A DNA stretch of 64,000 bases from contig MU278359.1 in assembly GCA_022385755.1 (NCBI GenBank), forward strand, positions 62,001 to 126,000, written 5' to 3'. Shown here piece by piece: positions 25,301-36,511 of the stretch (position 1 is its first letter; each line of letters starts with the position of its first letter). A program made the translations under genes and the position numbers. Origin of the DNA: Trametopsis cervina. Its lineage: Eukaryota > Basidiomycota > Agaricomycetes > Polyporales > Irpicaceae. The notes under the pieces were generated by a model. It was not told the DNA's origin. It made no database searches and worked only from the letters and a program-made list of their open reading frames with translations.

Positions 25301-26034
25301 CAATTCACTTGTTGACCACGGTCTCCAGAAGACCACTCTAAAAGGCGGCTGAATACTTTGTAGGTAGCATTTTTGGGAATTAGCACTCACCTGCACTTAT
25401 ATCAGAGTATACTTGCACCGAATGAGACTGTCCATCGTTGGTTCTTGCTTGGAGGGACATATAGGAAAATGGCAAAGACTGCGCAGCAAGGTCTGACGGC
25501 TGTGGGTGGACGTCTCAGAGTCGGACAGAGCTACGAGCGGATGAGATACAGACCTCAATTGGAGAAAGAAATGTGAGAACCAAGTCTATTGGGCCTGCCG
25601 TCATGTTCATGATAGTTCTGGTAGGGGTGAGTTGAATATTGGTGAGAACCGAACGATTGAGTCCGCCAGGGACACCAGGGTCTCCGAGAAATTTGAATGT
25701 CTCGTTGTCAATCCTAATGAGTCCCGCCCAGCCTAATATCTAAAGAAACGTCCATTAAACCGAAAATGTGGGAGCGAGGAAAGCCGGGACTTACTGCATT
25801 GTTCTGGTAGAAGACTGGCCATATTGAGGGTGCGCGGGCGGTGCCCGGGTCGGACGGATTCGCGGTATTGAGGGGGACGTTGCTGGTATCCATCCACGCA
25901 CTGAGATATGGTGACCGAACGGCCAGAGGAACGAAAGAGGTCCATAATGTGGCACTGCCTTCTAGTTGTCCCAGAACAAGAACATGGAGAAGAGAAAGAA
26001 AAAGCAAAGCCACGCGATGAGCCTCAAGCCACAT
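22350..26034 (-). CDS. Glutaminase A-like (DUF5127/DUF4965/DUF1793) ectoprotein with C-terminal membrane anchor
   Basis: Large secreted-type protein split by many short introns, read leftward. After a signal peptide (ALLFLSLLHVLVLGQ) the first block PLAVRSPYLSAWMD is the hallmark of the GtaA family, followed by ILGWAGLIRIDNETFKFLGD and QLTPTRTIMNMTAGPIDL. Later blocks around 24900-25390 (WSSGDRGQQVNWNVF, SPVVWAVGMLRDP) and NASYGGYLLEPILEYSN, then YPNATGDN, match the family in order. Fungal members include the extracellular glutaminase of Aspergillus. Unlike that enzyme, this protein ends with a Thr/Ser/Pro stalk, a transmembrane helix (GAIVGGVIAGIVGLGLILFL, near 22800-22890) with RRSR behind it, and a cytoplasmic tail of about 140 residues. 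Exon borders in the middle were not all fixed. Confidence 0.82.
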
Positions 26035-26673
26035 CTGTGCCCACCAGCGGATAACAAGTTGTGATAAAGTGGGAGATTGAGGATAGTATCGTCCCTGTGG
26101 ATGGGGGTTACGTGTGGGATGCGGTCGACACCACACGACAGCACATGACTACGAGATGGCTGGGATCTTCTGGTGGGTATATGTTGAATAGGCACTTCTC
26201 CGAACATGTATCAGCATGCTAGCGCAGTGCAGGTAATTAACAAACTCGGCACGGAGCTGATGCCACCAGAGATTGGGGCAGTGAATCTATCGCATTCCTG
26301 ATGCAACTTTGACAGTAACGCGCACCTGTATAGCCCGCGCCCAGCTGAGCACCTTGTCGACATGTCCATCTGACAAATGTATCCAAGGTCAGTGTCAAGG
26401 ATATCGCGACCGGATGCTTCGTGGGGAGTTATACATTGTATATAGTTGTAACAGTCGTCGACGAAGGTGGGAGCCATCGGAGCGCTGTGGCACAATCCAA
26501 GTTCCCAGAGCGCATCAAATTTCCTTTCTAGGTGCTCGCGCTCAAGAGTCCGAGGAACCGATTCACATGCCTCCGAATCCGGCTGCTCGGGTCCCGTGTG
26601 CTTAGTGGCCACGACCTAAATACACACGTCTCTCTCATACTGTACTACCACCGCCGTCCGTTCTGTTGCAATC
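26035..26673. other. Divergent intergenic region
   Basis: Separates the glutaminase-like gene (leftward) from PEX5 (rightward). An in-frame extension of the former upstream to 26136 is possible but lacks signal-peptide character, so 26034 was preferred. Confidence 0.5.
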
Positions 26674-28981
26674 ATGTCGCTGCAAGGTTTAATCTCTGGT
26701 TCCGAGTGCGCTGTGCCCTTCAATCCCCTTTCGCAAGTTCTCAAGCACACAGAAGGCGATCGTAGCATACAGCAGGTAATGCTCACGCTGCAATTAAGCT
26801 ACTTATGTTTACTCACGTTCGACACCAGGACCGGATCGCAGGTCCCTCATCCTCTCAAGTGCGTGCAGTCAATTTTCATCACCTCTTGCTTACAACTCAC
26901 AAGGACTGCTGCTCCCATTCAGCTCCGCCACTTACCTGGGACTGCCGCTTCAGCTGCCGCAGACCATGATCTTGCGATGGCACGTCAATTCTTTGAGGGC
27001 AACGCATCCTCCCCAATGGCTGGTCCGACATTTGCGTCGCACCATATTCCACCCCCCGAGCTGGCATCGCACACTCAAAGTCACGACTTGAACCGAGCTT
27101 GGGGAAATGTGCACGAGAGAAAATTCATGCAATACAATACCGCGATGGGCGACATGAAGCCACAGGAGGGATGGGCAAACGAATTCGGCTCTTCCGTAGG
27201 AAATTCAGTATCCTCTTCTACCCCAATCCAAGTCGGCACAACGCAGCGACCCTCATACATGACAAATAGCATGTTCGGCATGGGGTCAGCGATGGGTATG
27301 CGGCCCATGAACTTCAATCCGACTCCAGTGCTGGCCGTATCTGACAAGGGCAAAGGGAAGAGTCGCGACATAGACTTTGACGCAGCATTCGCCGCATTCG
27401 ACCAGCAACTCGGTCCCACTCCCCAAGAAACAGCCAGAATCGAGGAGCTAGACGATACTGCGGACCTCGCAGCGGCGATGAGCGGGGCTACACTGCATGA
27501 TGCAACTCCTGATTTTAAGGGGTGAGTACTGAAGCTGCCGGAACGTCACGCAAGACATTTACTTGCAGTCAGTATATGGGATCAAATGCAGACCTCAGAC
27601 ATCCCGCCGGCCCAGGAAGAGATGGCTAAATGGGAAGCGGAATACAACCAACTCATGCACTCATCTGTCGAAGACTGGGACTACGACTATGGATCTACCT
27701 TCACTGAGGCTTATAAGAATGGGCTCGGCGAGGAAAAGTCCAAGCTTAATGACGACGGGCTACCCATCCTAGGGAGCTATGTCTTTGGTGAGCGCGCGTT
27801 ATTCCAAGTAGACGTATAAACATCGTAGGCTTATGTTCTTGTAGAAACTCAAAACAAATATATGGACCCTTCGTCCTCCTCGCGGTCCTATCTTGCGGAT
27901 GCGAAGGTTCTTCTGGAACAGGGTGGTTCGTTGACCGAAGTTGCACTCATGCTTGAAGCGGCCGTCCAGAAGGGTGATTTGGGCGTCGGAGGGTGGGAAG
28001 CGTGGGTGATGCTCGGCGAGGTCAGAAGTATGGATGAGCGAGAAGAAGCAGGCATGCGCGCTCTGACGGAAGGGGTCAAGCGGGCGGAGGCAGCGGGAGC
28101 AGCAGGCGAAGGCATGCTTGTGGGTATTTTGATCTTCTAGACAAGTCGTACAATTCTCACAGTACTTCCACAGTCTTTGGCTATCTCGTTCATAAACGAG
28201 TCATATGATCGCGCTACGCATAACATGCTTTTGCAGTGGCTGCGCGCTCGGTACCCCGACCACCATATATCGGAGGAGGCATGGAAGTCGCTCTCGCTAT
28301 CTTCGTGGCATGCGCATGAACAAGTGACTGAGACGTTCATCAACCTCGCGCGCGAGCAACATTCCAGAGGACAGCTGGATGCGGACGTTCAAATCGCCCT
28401 TGGCGTCCTGTTCTATGCGAACAGCCAGTTTGATCGCGGCAAGGACTGCTTCGAGGCAGCTCTCAGCGTTAGACCAAAGGTACGTCCATCGTTTTTATTG
28501 TTTGGACTCGTCTAATAGCTCGCCATAGGATTACCTCCTGTGGAACCGCCTGGGCTCTTGCTTGTCAAACGACAACAAGCCGGAAGAGGCTCTGGGTGCG
28601 TACCGAGAAGCCCTGCAGCTCCGCCCTACATACACACGTGCCATATACAACGTCGGCGTTGCTTGTACGTCTTTACGCTCTCAGTAACCTCACAATGACT
28701 AAACGAGCTTCATCCCTCTCAGGCCTCAACATCGGAGCTCACAAGGAAGCTGCGGAGCACTTCCTGAGCGCGCTTGCTATGCAAGAGTCCACCGGTGGAA
28801 CCAAAAGCGACCAAATATGGACCACTCTTCACCGGACATTGACATCTATGGTGCGTCCTCACACGGCTCGTATCCTCTGTTGGTTCTGACATCTGTGGCG
28901 CAGGACCGTCCTGATCTTGCGGAGAAAGCAAAGGCCGGAAGCGATCTGAGTGTATTCCGCGGAGAGGGTTTCGACTTTTGA
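26674..28981 (+). CDS. PEX5: Peroxisomal targeting signal 1 receptor (PTS1 receptor)
   Basis: Cycling receptor that binds the C-terminal SKL-type signal of matrix proteins and delivers them to the peroxisomal docking complex. Nine exons (26674-26775, 26829-26858, 26923-27521, 27573-27787, 27845-28119, 28174-28479, 28529-28664, 28723-28850, 28904-28981) sum to 622 residues. The N-terminus has the conserved Cys (residue 12) used for export ubiquitination. The disordered half carries a WxxxF-type docking motif, WANEF. The C-terminal half is the TPR domain: LLEQGGSLTEVALMLEAAVQ, LGVLFYANSQFDRGKDCFEAAL, LWNRLGSCLSNDNKPEEALGAYREAL and RPTYTRAIYNVGVACLN. Splice phases all agree, so the gene looks intact. 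Confidence 0.95.
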
Positions 28982-29329
28982 GGTGTCGAGTATCATGACC
29001 GATGTACCGTTTTCAAATTCAGACGATAGCTGCAAATGCTGCCACCCATCTTAGTGGAACCCATATACACAGACTCGATGAACAAGGATAACTTTAGACA
29101 CGCCACAGGAAATCAAACAACCTTAACTCTCCCCTCGCTGTACAGCGGACCCTCCAGGAACCTACTTAGTACACCCGGATTCTCCTTATATCAACGATTA
29201 CCCGATCATATCAATGGCGAGCAGCGTATTATTGGTGCGTGAACAAATTACCGGGAAGGGTATAGGTACTGCGCCGCAGGTACGTTTAAACCTCGTGTAC
29301 GAGAAGAGTCCCCAAAAAGATCTTGTAGA
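28982..29329. other. Convergent 3' intergenic region
   Basis: Between the 3' ends of PEX5 and the nucleoside permease gene. No element recognised. Confidence 0.5.
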
Positions 29330-30613
29330 TTATTGTACTTTCAAATCGACAAATCTTCTACTTAGTCTACGTCTCGTCAGTGCCTTTGTCCCATTAAACA
29401 AGCTCCCCGGTCCAAAATCAGGTTGCCCGCCCAACGACCCGAAGATATCTCCCACGTAGTTTTTCGGCTTTATCCCCTTCTCAAACGTCTTCTGCCAGCC
29501 ATCGACGATGCCCGTCACGACGGGGAGGCCTGCGTTGACGAGGTTGTTGATCGACGCGGTGAAGCCGCTGAGACCAAAGAACAGGTTGTCGCTGGCCGTC
29601 TGCCCGGGAAACTCGCGGTCAAAGTCCGAGGCAGTCCGCATGTGAACGATACGGGTAAAGTCGACGAGGTTCTGCAGCGCGGCGCGCATGAGCGCCTCGA
29701 GCGTCGCGTTGTCCTCCTGTTGTGACGTGCAGTACACGCCGGTGCCATTCGTGAACAGCTGTGTTGTGTTCTCAAACGCGGAGGCAAGGAGCGTGCCGCT
29801 CCAAAATTGGTCGGACGTGGCGGTGTCGCAGGCGACGATGGAGGGTGGTGCAGCGCCGGCTGCGAAGGCGTGGCTGCTTGCATAGTTGGCTCGGTACGCT
29901 TGCGAACCGGCATCGTCAAACAGCTTCGCTGTCTTGGCTTGCTTGATGGCGAACTGTCGTAGCTCATCGTTCAGCTCGAACACCTCGGTGCCGTAAATTT
30001 CTGTCGGGAATTGGTTAGGCGCCCGGGCTCCCTGCGGAACGTAACCGGTTGTGAAGTTGCTGGGAATCTGTCGAGCATCGATCTCGAACTGCAAGCCGAC
30101 CTGCACTGCGTACCGCGCAAAGGCTGCGCTGCCGATGGTGCCCAGCTTGGGGCTGATGCCGGCTACGCCTGCGATAAGGAAGTATGTTTTGGTGAGGTCG
30201 AAATGCGGAGAGTGGGTTAGCGAAGTGATGCTGACGGCGGCGTTAATCTCCCCCTCCCCCGTTGTGATCAGGCAGATATCACCATCGGCGGTGCAGTGGA
30301 CCTGCGGAAACAGAGGCGACAGGCCGGGTACGGTGATGTTCTGTCCGAGAATGTTGAACTTGGGCACGCTGAACCAGGCCTCGCCTTCGTCTACAAACTG
30401 GACATGCGAATGTGAGGGAGTGCGTCTGTATAGAACTAACAGAAGACACACCATGGAAATGATGAAGACCTTCGGTGCAATTGGATTCTGACTGGGCGCT
30501 TTTGATGGTCCACCGTGTTCATGCGTTGCCGCTGAAGCGACGGCAACGCTTGGTATAAGAGTGCAGTAGACGAAACCAGCCCAGCAGGCCAGTGAGGCCA
30601 GTATGCTGCGCAT
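29330..30613 (-). CDS. Purine nucleoside permease (NUP family)
   Basis: Member of the NUP family of fungal purine nucleoside permease proteins, which have a phosphorylase-like fold. The protein starts with a hydrophobic signal-like segment (ILASLACWAGFVYCTL). Family blocks are WFSVPKFNILGQNITVPG, HCTADGDICLITTGEGEINAA, DLTKTYFLIAGVAGISP, GSAAFARYAVQVGLQFEIDAR and a late FDREFPGQTASDNLFFG. The span is open for 427 residues without interruption, but 30398-30451 (54 nt, GTGTGT...CAG) is probably an intron. Removing it joins KVFIISM to FVDEGEAWF, which fits the family better, and gives 409 residues. The mode of transport by this soluble-looking fold is not resolved. Confidence 0.9.
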   Translation of the reverse strand: MRSILASLACWAGFVYCTLIPSVAVASAATHEHGGPSKAPSQNPIAPKVFIISMVCLLLVLYRRTPSHSHVQFVDEGEAWFSVPKFNILGQNITVPGLSPLFPQVHCTADGDICLITTGEGEINAAVSITSLTHSPHFDLTKTYFLIAGVAGISPKLGTIGSAAFARYAVQVGLQFEIDARQIPSNFTTGYVPQGARAPNQFPTEIYGTEVFELNDELRQFAIKQAKTAKLFDDAGSQAYRANYASSHAFAAGAAPPSIVACDTATSDQFWSGTLLASAFENTTQLFTNGTGVYCTSQQEDNATLEALMRAALQNLVDFTRIVHMRTASDFDREFPGQTASDNLFFGLSGFTASINNLVNAGLPVVTGIVDGWQKTFEKGIKPKNYVGDIFGSLGGQPDFGPGSLFNGTKALTRRRLSRRFVDLKVQ

Positions 30614-31059
30614 CCTTGCGTGGTGTGTGCGGCAGGCTACCGCTTAGCGGGAGGGAGTTCAGTTGAGAGGGCCAGTGAGCTTGCTGCCTTAAATGTCCGT
30701 GGGCTGAGGTGGGAAGCATCAATCATATCAGTTCCTCAGTATTCGGGTTGAAACGACATGCGGGCAGAGGCTTCGACGTCTGTTGGCACTAGCGGTGATG
30801 TGTGGAATTCCGTGGGATGCCTGATCCTGCTTGCCGTGAGAGCGATCAACAAAAGGCCTGGATGCAAACGGTGGTGACAACCTGAAAGTCAGGTACCCCA
30901 CCATCTTGAGTGCATTTCCGTAACTAGTGGACATACTTCAATATGCCGATCGGTAATATGACTGTACGCGTCAAACGGAAATTGGTGTAGCAACGTACAT
31001 CGGAGGCCCTCCGCCATATATTATGTGCTTACTATGTTGCAGACCTTCCTGCCGCGATA
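30614..31059. other. Intergenic, nothing recognised
   Basis: Upstream of the nucleoside permease and downstream of the candidate gene read leftward from 32657. No TATA box or repeat stands out. Confidence 0.45.
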
Positions 31060-32657
31060 CTATCCTTCATATCTCGCGGACTGGTTATAGGAGACATTAG
31101 ATGCATTGCTTCTTTGTGACCCTTCCGACCATACCCCTGTGGCAGACCATACAGATGTCAGCGCGTTCATGAACTGTCGCCCCTCAGTTGTCAGTGTTGT
31201 AATTACATACACATGCTCACCATTACGACAGTGACATATGACCTGCGCCACCGGATGCAATGTGGTCGACATCTCAGGTCGGCACTGGTTACGGTCCCGA
31301 CGAAACTTCTCCCTTGTACTTCGAACACAAAAGGTGAGTGTAGCTGGTTACGACGACTCAGCCGACGGCACGCTTACAGGGAGGTCATAGCTGCGAAATG
31401 AACATGGTCAGTGAAAATGAATGTTTCGCATGACACTCACCTTCGGTTCGCCGTGATCATGGTGCCAGGAGATACGTTGGGTCGTTCGTTATTACGCTGG
31501 ATTTCGTGTGCAACGTATCTCCAATGCCTGAGAGGATAGTAAAAATAGAGCTGCAGGTGACCAGAAGTATCGTCGCACGTTGCTTGTGTATCACGCTCGA
31601 AGTGTTCAATTTTAAACTTTCTGGGCAACGCAGCATTCTTGTTATCACTTGAGTGCACCGCTATGCCCTGTGATCAGATAGGGGAAGCTTGACGAACCCG
31701 GCAGCAACGAAGGAAATGGAGGCAGATGCGGTGTGGACGACGAAGTTCGATTTCGGAAAGGTCACGGCATGATGTGCAAGGTGGTTCGTTCAATGACCCC
31801 TGTGCTGCTTCTATGAGGGGAGCTCACTCTTGAATCATGTCAAAACGGTCTTCAGAGTTCCTGATAAACCACTGATCGATCCAAAAGCAATCTTGAATAT
31901 GCTTCCGGCTTAATAGCGGTATTCGCTACCGCAGGCGAGCAATTCCCTACGAAAGCGGACGCCATCGGAGAAGCGAGTTAGAGAGCCAAGCGGATAGCGA
32001 TGAGGCAAGAACATCCGGAATGACTGCGCTGGAGCCAATTGGAAGTACAATCCATCTGGGATGTTTACCTCGCCTGAGTTTCTATATGATCAGAGCGCAT
32101 CAGGTAGGGTGGCCCTTTTGACGCGCTACTCAAGCGGTTTGGTTTCACGTGTGTGGGGACGAAGAAGACTCACCAGCATACATGCGGGCCGCTCTCGGGG
32201 GTAGTCTGCGATAGATGTCGAATATTGGGACGTTCGACTGTGCGACAGAGCCGGCAAGGCCACTGTCCCATCAAGACGTCACTTGTTCTGCAGATGATCG
32301 TCTCACCAAGTCTTCGTTGCAGCCTAGATAAACGAGAAATTGTCTGAGGATCGACAGTCACTTAAGCGCAGTCTTCATGGGTAACTGGAGACCCGCATCA
32401 TAACACTCAGCGCAAAAGGTAGCCCCGAACTTTGAAGAATCCTCCAGAGGTTGTACGTATTTCGGCGTCGATTGTTCAAGTAAAGCACATATCTTAGGGG
32501 GTCCGATAAATGAGGTGAGGCATTCGGGGGATGAGCCGGTGTATGCAATACCAGTTGCATTCTTGTACGGCCAAATTGAAAGATGGGCCACTAACTGTGC
32601 TATCTGAGGGATTATTGCGCTAAGGTCCAGGGACAAATCTACATTTCCCGCTGGCAT
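31060..32657 (-). CDS. Candidate unrecognised multi-exon gene, possibly broken
   Basis: A chain of short open segments joined by plausible splice sites. Segment 1 is 32657-32362 and segment 2 is 32323-32174, with a phase-consistent intron between them; segment 2 is Cys-rich (WPCRLCR). Segment 3 starts at 32081 (IPDGLYFQLAPAQSF) and continues through a further intron to FWIDQWFIRNSEDRFD. The next exon, 31658-31441, reads KFKIEHFERDTQATCDD and LYFYYPLRHWRYVAHEI, and the last (about 31300-31060) ends in a stop. These segments look like real protein, with no family I know. The strongest splice between segments 2 and 3 (donor at 32173, acceptor before 32081) creates TGA across the junction, so the gene may be a pseudogene, end early, or use another site. 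Confidence 0.4.
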
Positions 32658-33184
32658 GATATGGTGTTACCACCTGATGAACCCAGTCAGCCAAAATCGT
32701 ACATCAGCAGAAGGTCTTTCACAATTGCACTTCACCTGATCTCCTTTACTGAGAAAGTAAGTCATGACGCGTATTCCAAGGAGTGGTTCGACGGCCTTGT
32801 CCCACAGGAGGCTCTATATAACTCACTCTTTGCTGGAGGTCGTGATGTACCGTTGTTGAGAAAGGTCTTGGAACTCTCTCACCGTTCTCTATCGGCGTGT
32901 CTGTTTCACTGAATACGCATCACCACATGTTCTGTGTTCGCGTTCTAGTGCAGACAGGATTGCATATGTTCGTGGATTGGAAGACAGAGCCGCGATTTAA
33001 ACCTGGGGGTCCAGACGCCGGACGACGTCAGGACCCCGAGGCTCTGGATTTCGGCCAGACCATATGAAGCCGTGCCGTCGATCATTGCGGAGGACGCGCT
33101 GCACTGTGCCAGTTGCCTCTTGACCGTGAGCAACCAGACCACAGACCTCTGCACCCTCAGTCCCTCCCTCACCATTGAGAAACT
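32658..33184. other. Divergent intergenic region
   Basis: Between the candidate gene (leftward) and the SUR7-like gene (rightward). A TATATAA near 32815 is 370 bases from the next rightward ATG, rather far for its promoter. An 83-codon open frame at 32661-32912 has no support. Confidence 0.45.
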
Positions 33185-34063
33185 ATGAGGAAAACATCAT
33201 ACGTTGTGACCTTCTTTGCCGTGGCCCTCAGCCTGCTCTTCGTGAGAACCCAATTATCCGGTATGCGCTCCTGAGTTTGAGTGCTGAAACTGCATTGTCT
33301 TTGTAGAATGTCGTGTCGATCCAGCGTCCGGACTGGCATGTATCACATCTTGTGAACGTATATTTCCCTCGATACTCATTTGCATGACGCTTCCACAGGT
33401 TGATAGTCCGTTATCCCGAAATGTTTGGTTCAAGACTCACCGTGGAGTACGGTCTCATGCGCAGCTGTGAATACCAAGCCGTCCACATACCCGTTGGCGG
33501 TGGAAGCAAGATTGAATACAGCGACTATCGATGCCGGTCATTCCCTGCTCGAGTTAAAGACTCATGCGAGGATGATAATCAAACGTTCTGCATCGAATGG
33601 ACGACGGCAGGCTATCTGTCTGAGCTTGCGACCGGTTTCGGAGCGGTGTCCTGTCTTGCGATTGTGTTCGGAGTGACCACCCATTCGAGGAGAAGGAGGA
33701 TCTGGTCAGTGGTGGCGACTCTGGTAGCCCTTCATGGTGAGTGCTGCATCATGGGCTCGTTGAATAGAGGGTTCATGCCGAATGCCAGCTGCGTGCATGA
33801 TCGCTACCTTCGCCATCATCACTGATACCTACAACTCGGCAAACTTCCCTGGACTAGAGAGAGCTCGCCCTGGTACGTTGATTATCTGATACAATGGACT
33901 ATCATACCCATCTCTTTGGACAGGTATTGCGTACATTACCGGCACGTTGGCCTGGATCACAGCCGTTCTGACCACCTTCGGTGTCATCATCACTGGAACC
34001 GCAGCGAACAGAGGACATAGGTGGGCTGCCGGAAACCGTGCATATACCCCCATCCATGGATGA
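33185..34063 (+). CDS. Four-TM SUR7/PalI- or claudin-like membrane protein
   Basis: Five exons (33185-33241, 33307-33335, 33399-33736, 33789-33872, 33924-34063) sum to 215 residues. The first helix (VVTFFAVALSLLF) is followed by an extracellular loop with RPDWL, an acidic-charged segment and several Cys, then three more helices: LATGFGAVSCLAIVFGV, SVVATLVALHAACMIATFAI and ITGTLAWITAVLTTFGVIIT. A short cytosolic tail ends RWAAGNRAYTPIHG. This four-helix plan with a Cys-containing first loop resembles fungal SUR7/PalI-type and claudin-like proteins of the plasma membrane; function is inferred only from that. Intron 2 (33336-33398) must start with GC to keep the frame, which restores the RPDWL segment. 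Confidence 0.72.
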
Positions 34064-34327
34064 AGATCGTCCGCACACCTCCTGCATTCCCCACATTTCC
34101 ATTTGCTTAGACATTTCCGTCTATTTGTACTCGATCCGCCCCGCCCCTACTACCTCTGAACAGGCGATACGATTTGCTCTCCTATTTTCTCCTCTTATAG
34201 TTCTTTGCCTTACACCTATTATGGTCCTGCATTTGATAACTCCCCCGCTTTATTAGAACACTACTGCATACATTCTCCAGACTCCTTGCTCACTGTGTAT
34301 GTACTATAGTCAGCTACGATATCCGAA

Positions 34328-36130
34328 CTAGTTTGTCTCTACATCCACGCCATTCACCACATTCCCTTCATTGTGCATCCACTGCAGCGCTCTCTCCATT
34401 TGTTGCTCAGGGGACTCGCTCCCAACCCAGTCCCACTGATGTATGATTGCCTGCTGGAGACCTTCGGAACCACCAACGTCGAAGCTGTCATGCCAGTATT
34501 CATACATCCGGCCCGATTCAAAGGAGCCTGCGAGGACACGGTTCGCGAAGGGCAGTCGAACGTGTTCGTAGGCTTGCAACGCCCTCGGTAGGTTTTCCCG
34601 CGTCGTATCTGGGTGCCCCAGGATCCCTGCGAGCACGAAGGCGTCCTGAAATGACACGGCGACTCAGTCTGAGCTGACGTGATTGTGTGTGCTGCGCACC
34701 TCTATTGCCTGGCCTGCACCGGCACCTTGGTGGGGAGTCATGGCGTGAGCCTGCGCAAACCAGCGTTAAGTTAACCTATCGCCGCCGGAAGACTAATATC
34801 AAGGCCACCTACCGCGTCTCCTAGAAGCGCAACCCGCCCGTCTATATACGTAGGCAGCGGATGCAACGCGTGTATCGCCCACTTCAGCGCTTTGTCGACC
34901 GGCTACGTATAGAGGTGTTATTCGGCATGGAATTCGGACATATGGGGAGAAATGGGCGACCAAACCTTCAACAACTCCTGTACTTCTGGTTCCCAGCCGG
35001 TGAAACACCCGACGGGCTCGTCGCGAGCGACTTCGGATACCCACGGACCGTCGTATTTCGCGTCGTCATCGACCGGGACAGAATACATCCCCACAACGTT
35101 TGCCAGTTTACCGTTTGCGATCCCGTAGCTCACGATGTGCTATGAAGATCTGGGTCTTCATGGATATCCACGCATAATGATCTATTAAACGCACCTTGCG
35201 GACACCACAGTACTGATGTCCCAATCACGTTGTGAGTAGAGCGACACGATATAGCCAGAAATACGGATCTCACCATCATAGGCTGCTCGAATATTCGGTG
35301 CTTCTTCCCATCCTCGGTAAGCTTCTCCACTGGCACCAGCGACCTATATACGACCCAGCCACTGAACCAAGGCTCGATATATTTGCGCATCTCTGGTTTC
35401 CCGGCCGCTGCTTTCCTCTCAAACATGCAGCGACGCACGGCGGACTTGATGCCGTCGCTGCCCACCAGGAGGTCGCAGGTCGCGCTGGACCCATCTGCAA
35501 AGTCAAGTGTGATAGGCTCGGAAGGGGATCCCTGATTGTAAGACCGTAGACGTTTGCCGAGGTGCGCTATGTTGTTGGGGATCCGGTCCACGAGGACATC
35601 CAAGAAATGAGCGCGGTGAAATAGGTAGGTTATAACTGCCAGAAGTATCAAAACAGCAGTGAGGGGATTTCGACTGCGGTGTTCACTTACATGGTAAGGC
35701 CAGCAAGAAGAAGTGTGACCCCTCAGACTTGTCGGACCTCCTGAAATCAAAGCCGAAGCGTGGCTCTGCAGCAGAGGCGTTGCATGTGTATATCGGCAGG
35801 AGTCAGCAAATAGTGTGATGCGTACCTATGTCCTGGTCTGGATGGACGCCTGCAACCTGACGTAGCGTCCGTGCAAGGCCAAGAGAAGTCAGGATCTGCC
35901 ATGTACGTCCCCAGACCATGACGCCTGCTCCTATCTCCGTGAAGCTTCCAGCGGCTTCATACACTTGCACTTCGACATCAGGGTACCGTGCGAGGGCCAC
36001 CGCGAGGCATAATCCGCCGATGCCACCTCCACTGCAGCGGGAGTATCAATGATTCTAAATGAATGAAGAGCAGTTATTTGATGATACTCACCAGATAGCC
36101 ACACGGAACTTGTGTTGTGATTGGGACATG
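34328..36130 (-). CDS. FAD-dependent monooxygenase (salicylate hydroxylase-like)
   Basis: Flavoprotein aromatic hydroxylase of the FAD_binding_3 family, using NAD(P)H and oxygen. Exon 1 (36130-36092) joins exon 2 from 36031 to form the dinucleotide-binding motif CGGGIGGLCLAVALARYP, followed by VQVYEAAGSFTEIGAGV. Further exons give RAHFLDVLVDRIP, the DG motif (LLVGSDGIKSAVR) and the FAD ribityl site LLGDAAHAMTPHQGAGAGQA. The stop is TAG at 34328-34330. The gene has about seven exons; those in the middle (35130-35820) were only partly fixed. Substrate cannot be predicted; salicylate-like or meroterpenoid aromatics are both possible. No biosynthetic partner genes are adjacent. Confidence 0.88.
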
Positions 36131-36511
36131 AGGGGGTGCAGGTCAGTCGGTGGGCTGATGCATGGTCAGGGATGCAATGCTATTTAAAATAGGTCGTCAT
36201 AGGGTGGGATTCTCTTAGGGAGACTCCAGAAGATAAAAACGGCTGCCAGTGGGAAAGCAGACTGGGCCGGGGCCGGTGAAGTCAGTGTAGTAAGCATGGA
36301 AGAAAGACGTACGTACGAGTGGGTCGTGGGGTCCGTTTGTTCCCAGAGAGCTGTGTAGACAAACGGCGCTGGGATATTCAGGGAACTGAATTGGAGTCCG
36401 TCAGAATCAATCTAGGCCCGTCCCCCGTGTTCAAGCAAAACTCTGGATATTGAATCATAGCAAAGGCAAAACAAAATCGCAACGACGAATGTACAGATAC
36501 CGTGCAGTAGC
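36131..36511. other. Intergenic, nothing recognised
   Basis: Separates the monooxygenase start from the 3' end of RRP12; both genes read leftward. Presumed monooxygenase promoter; no clear TATA box. Confidence 0.45.
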
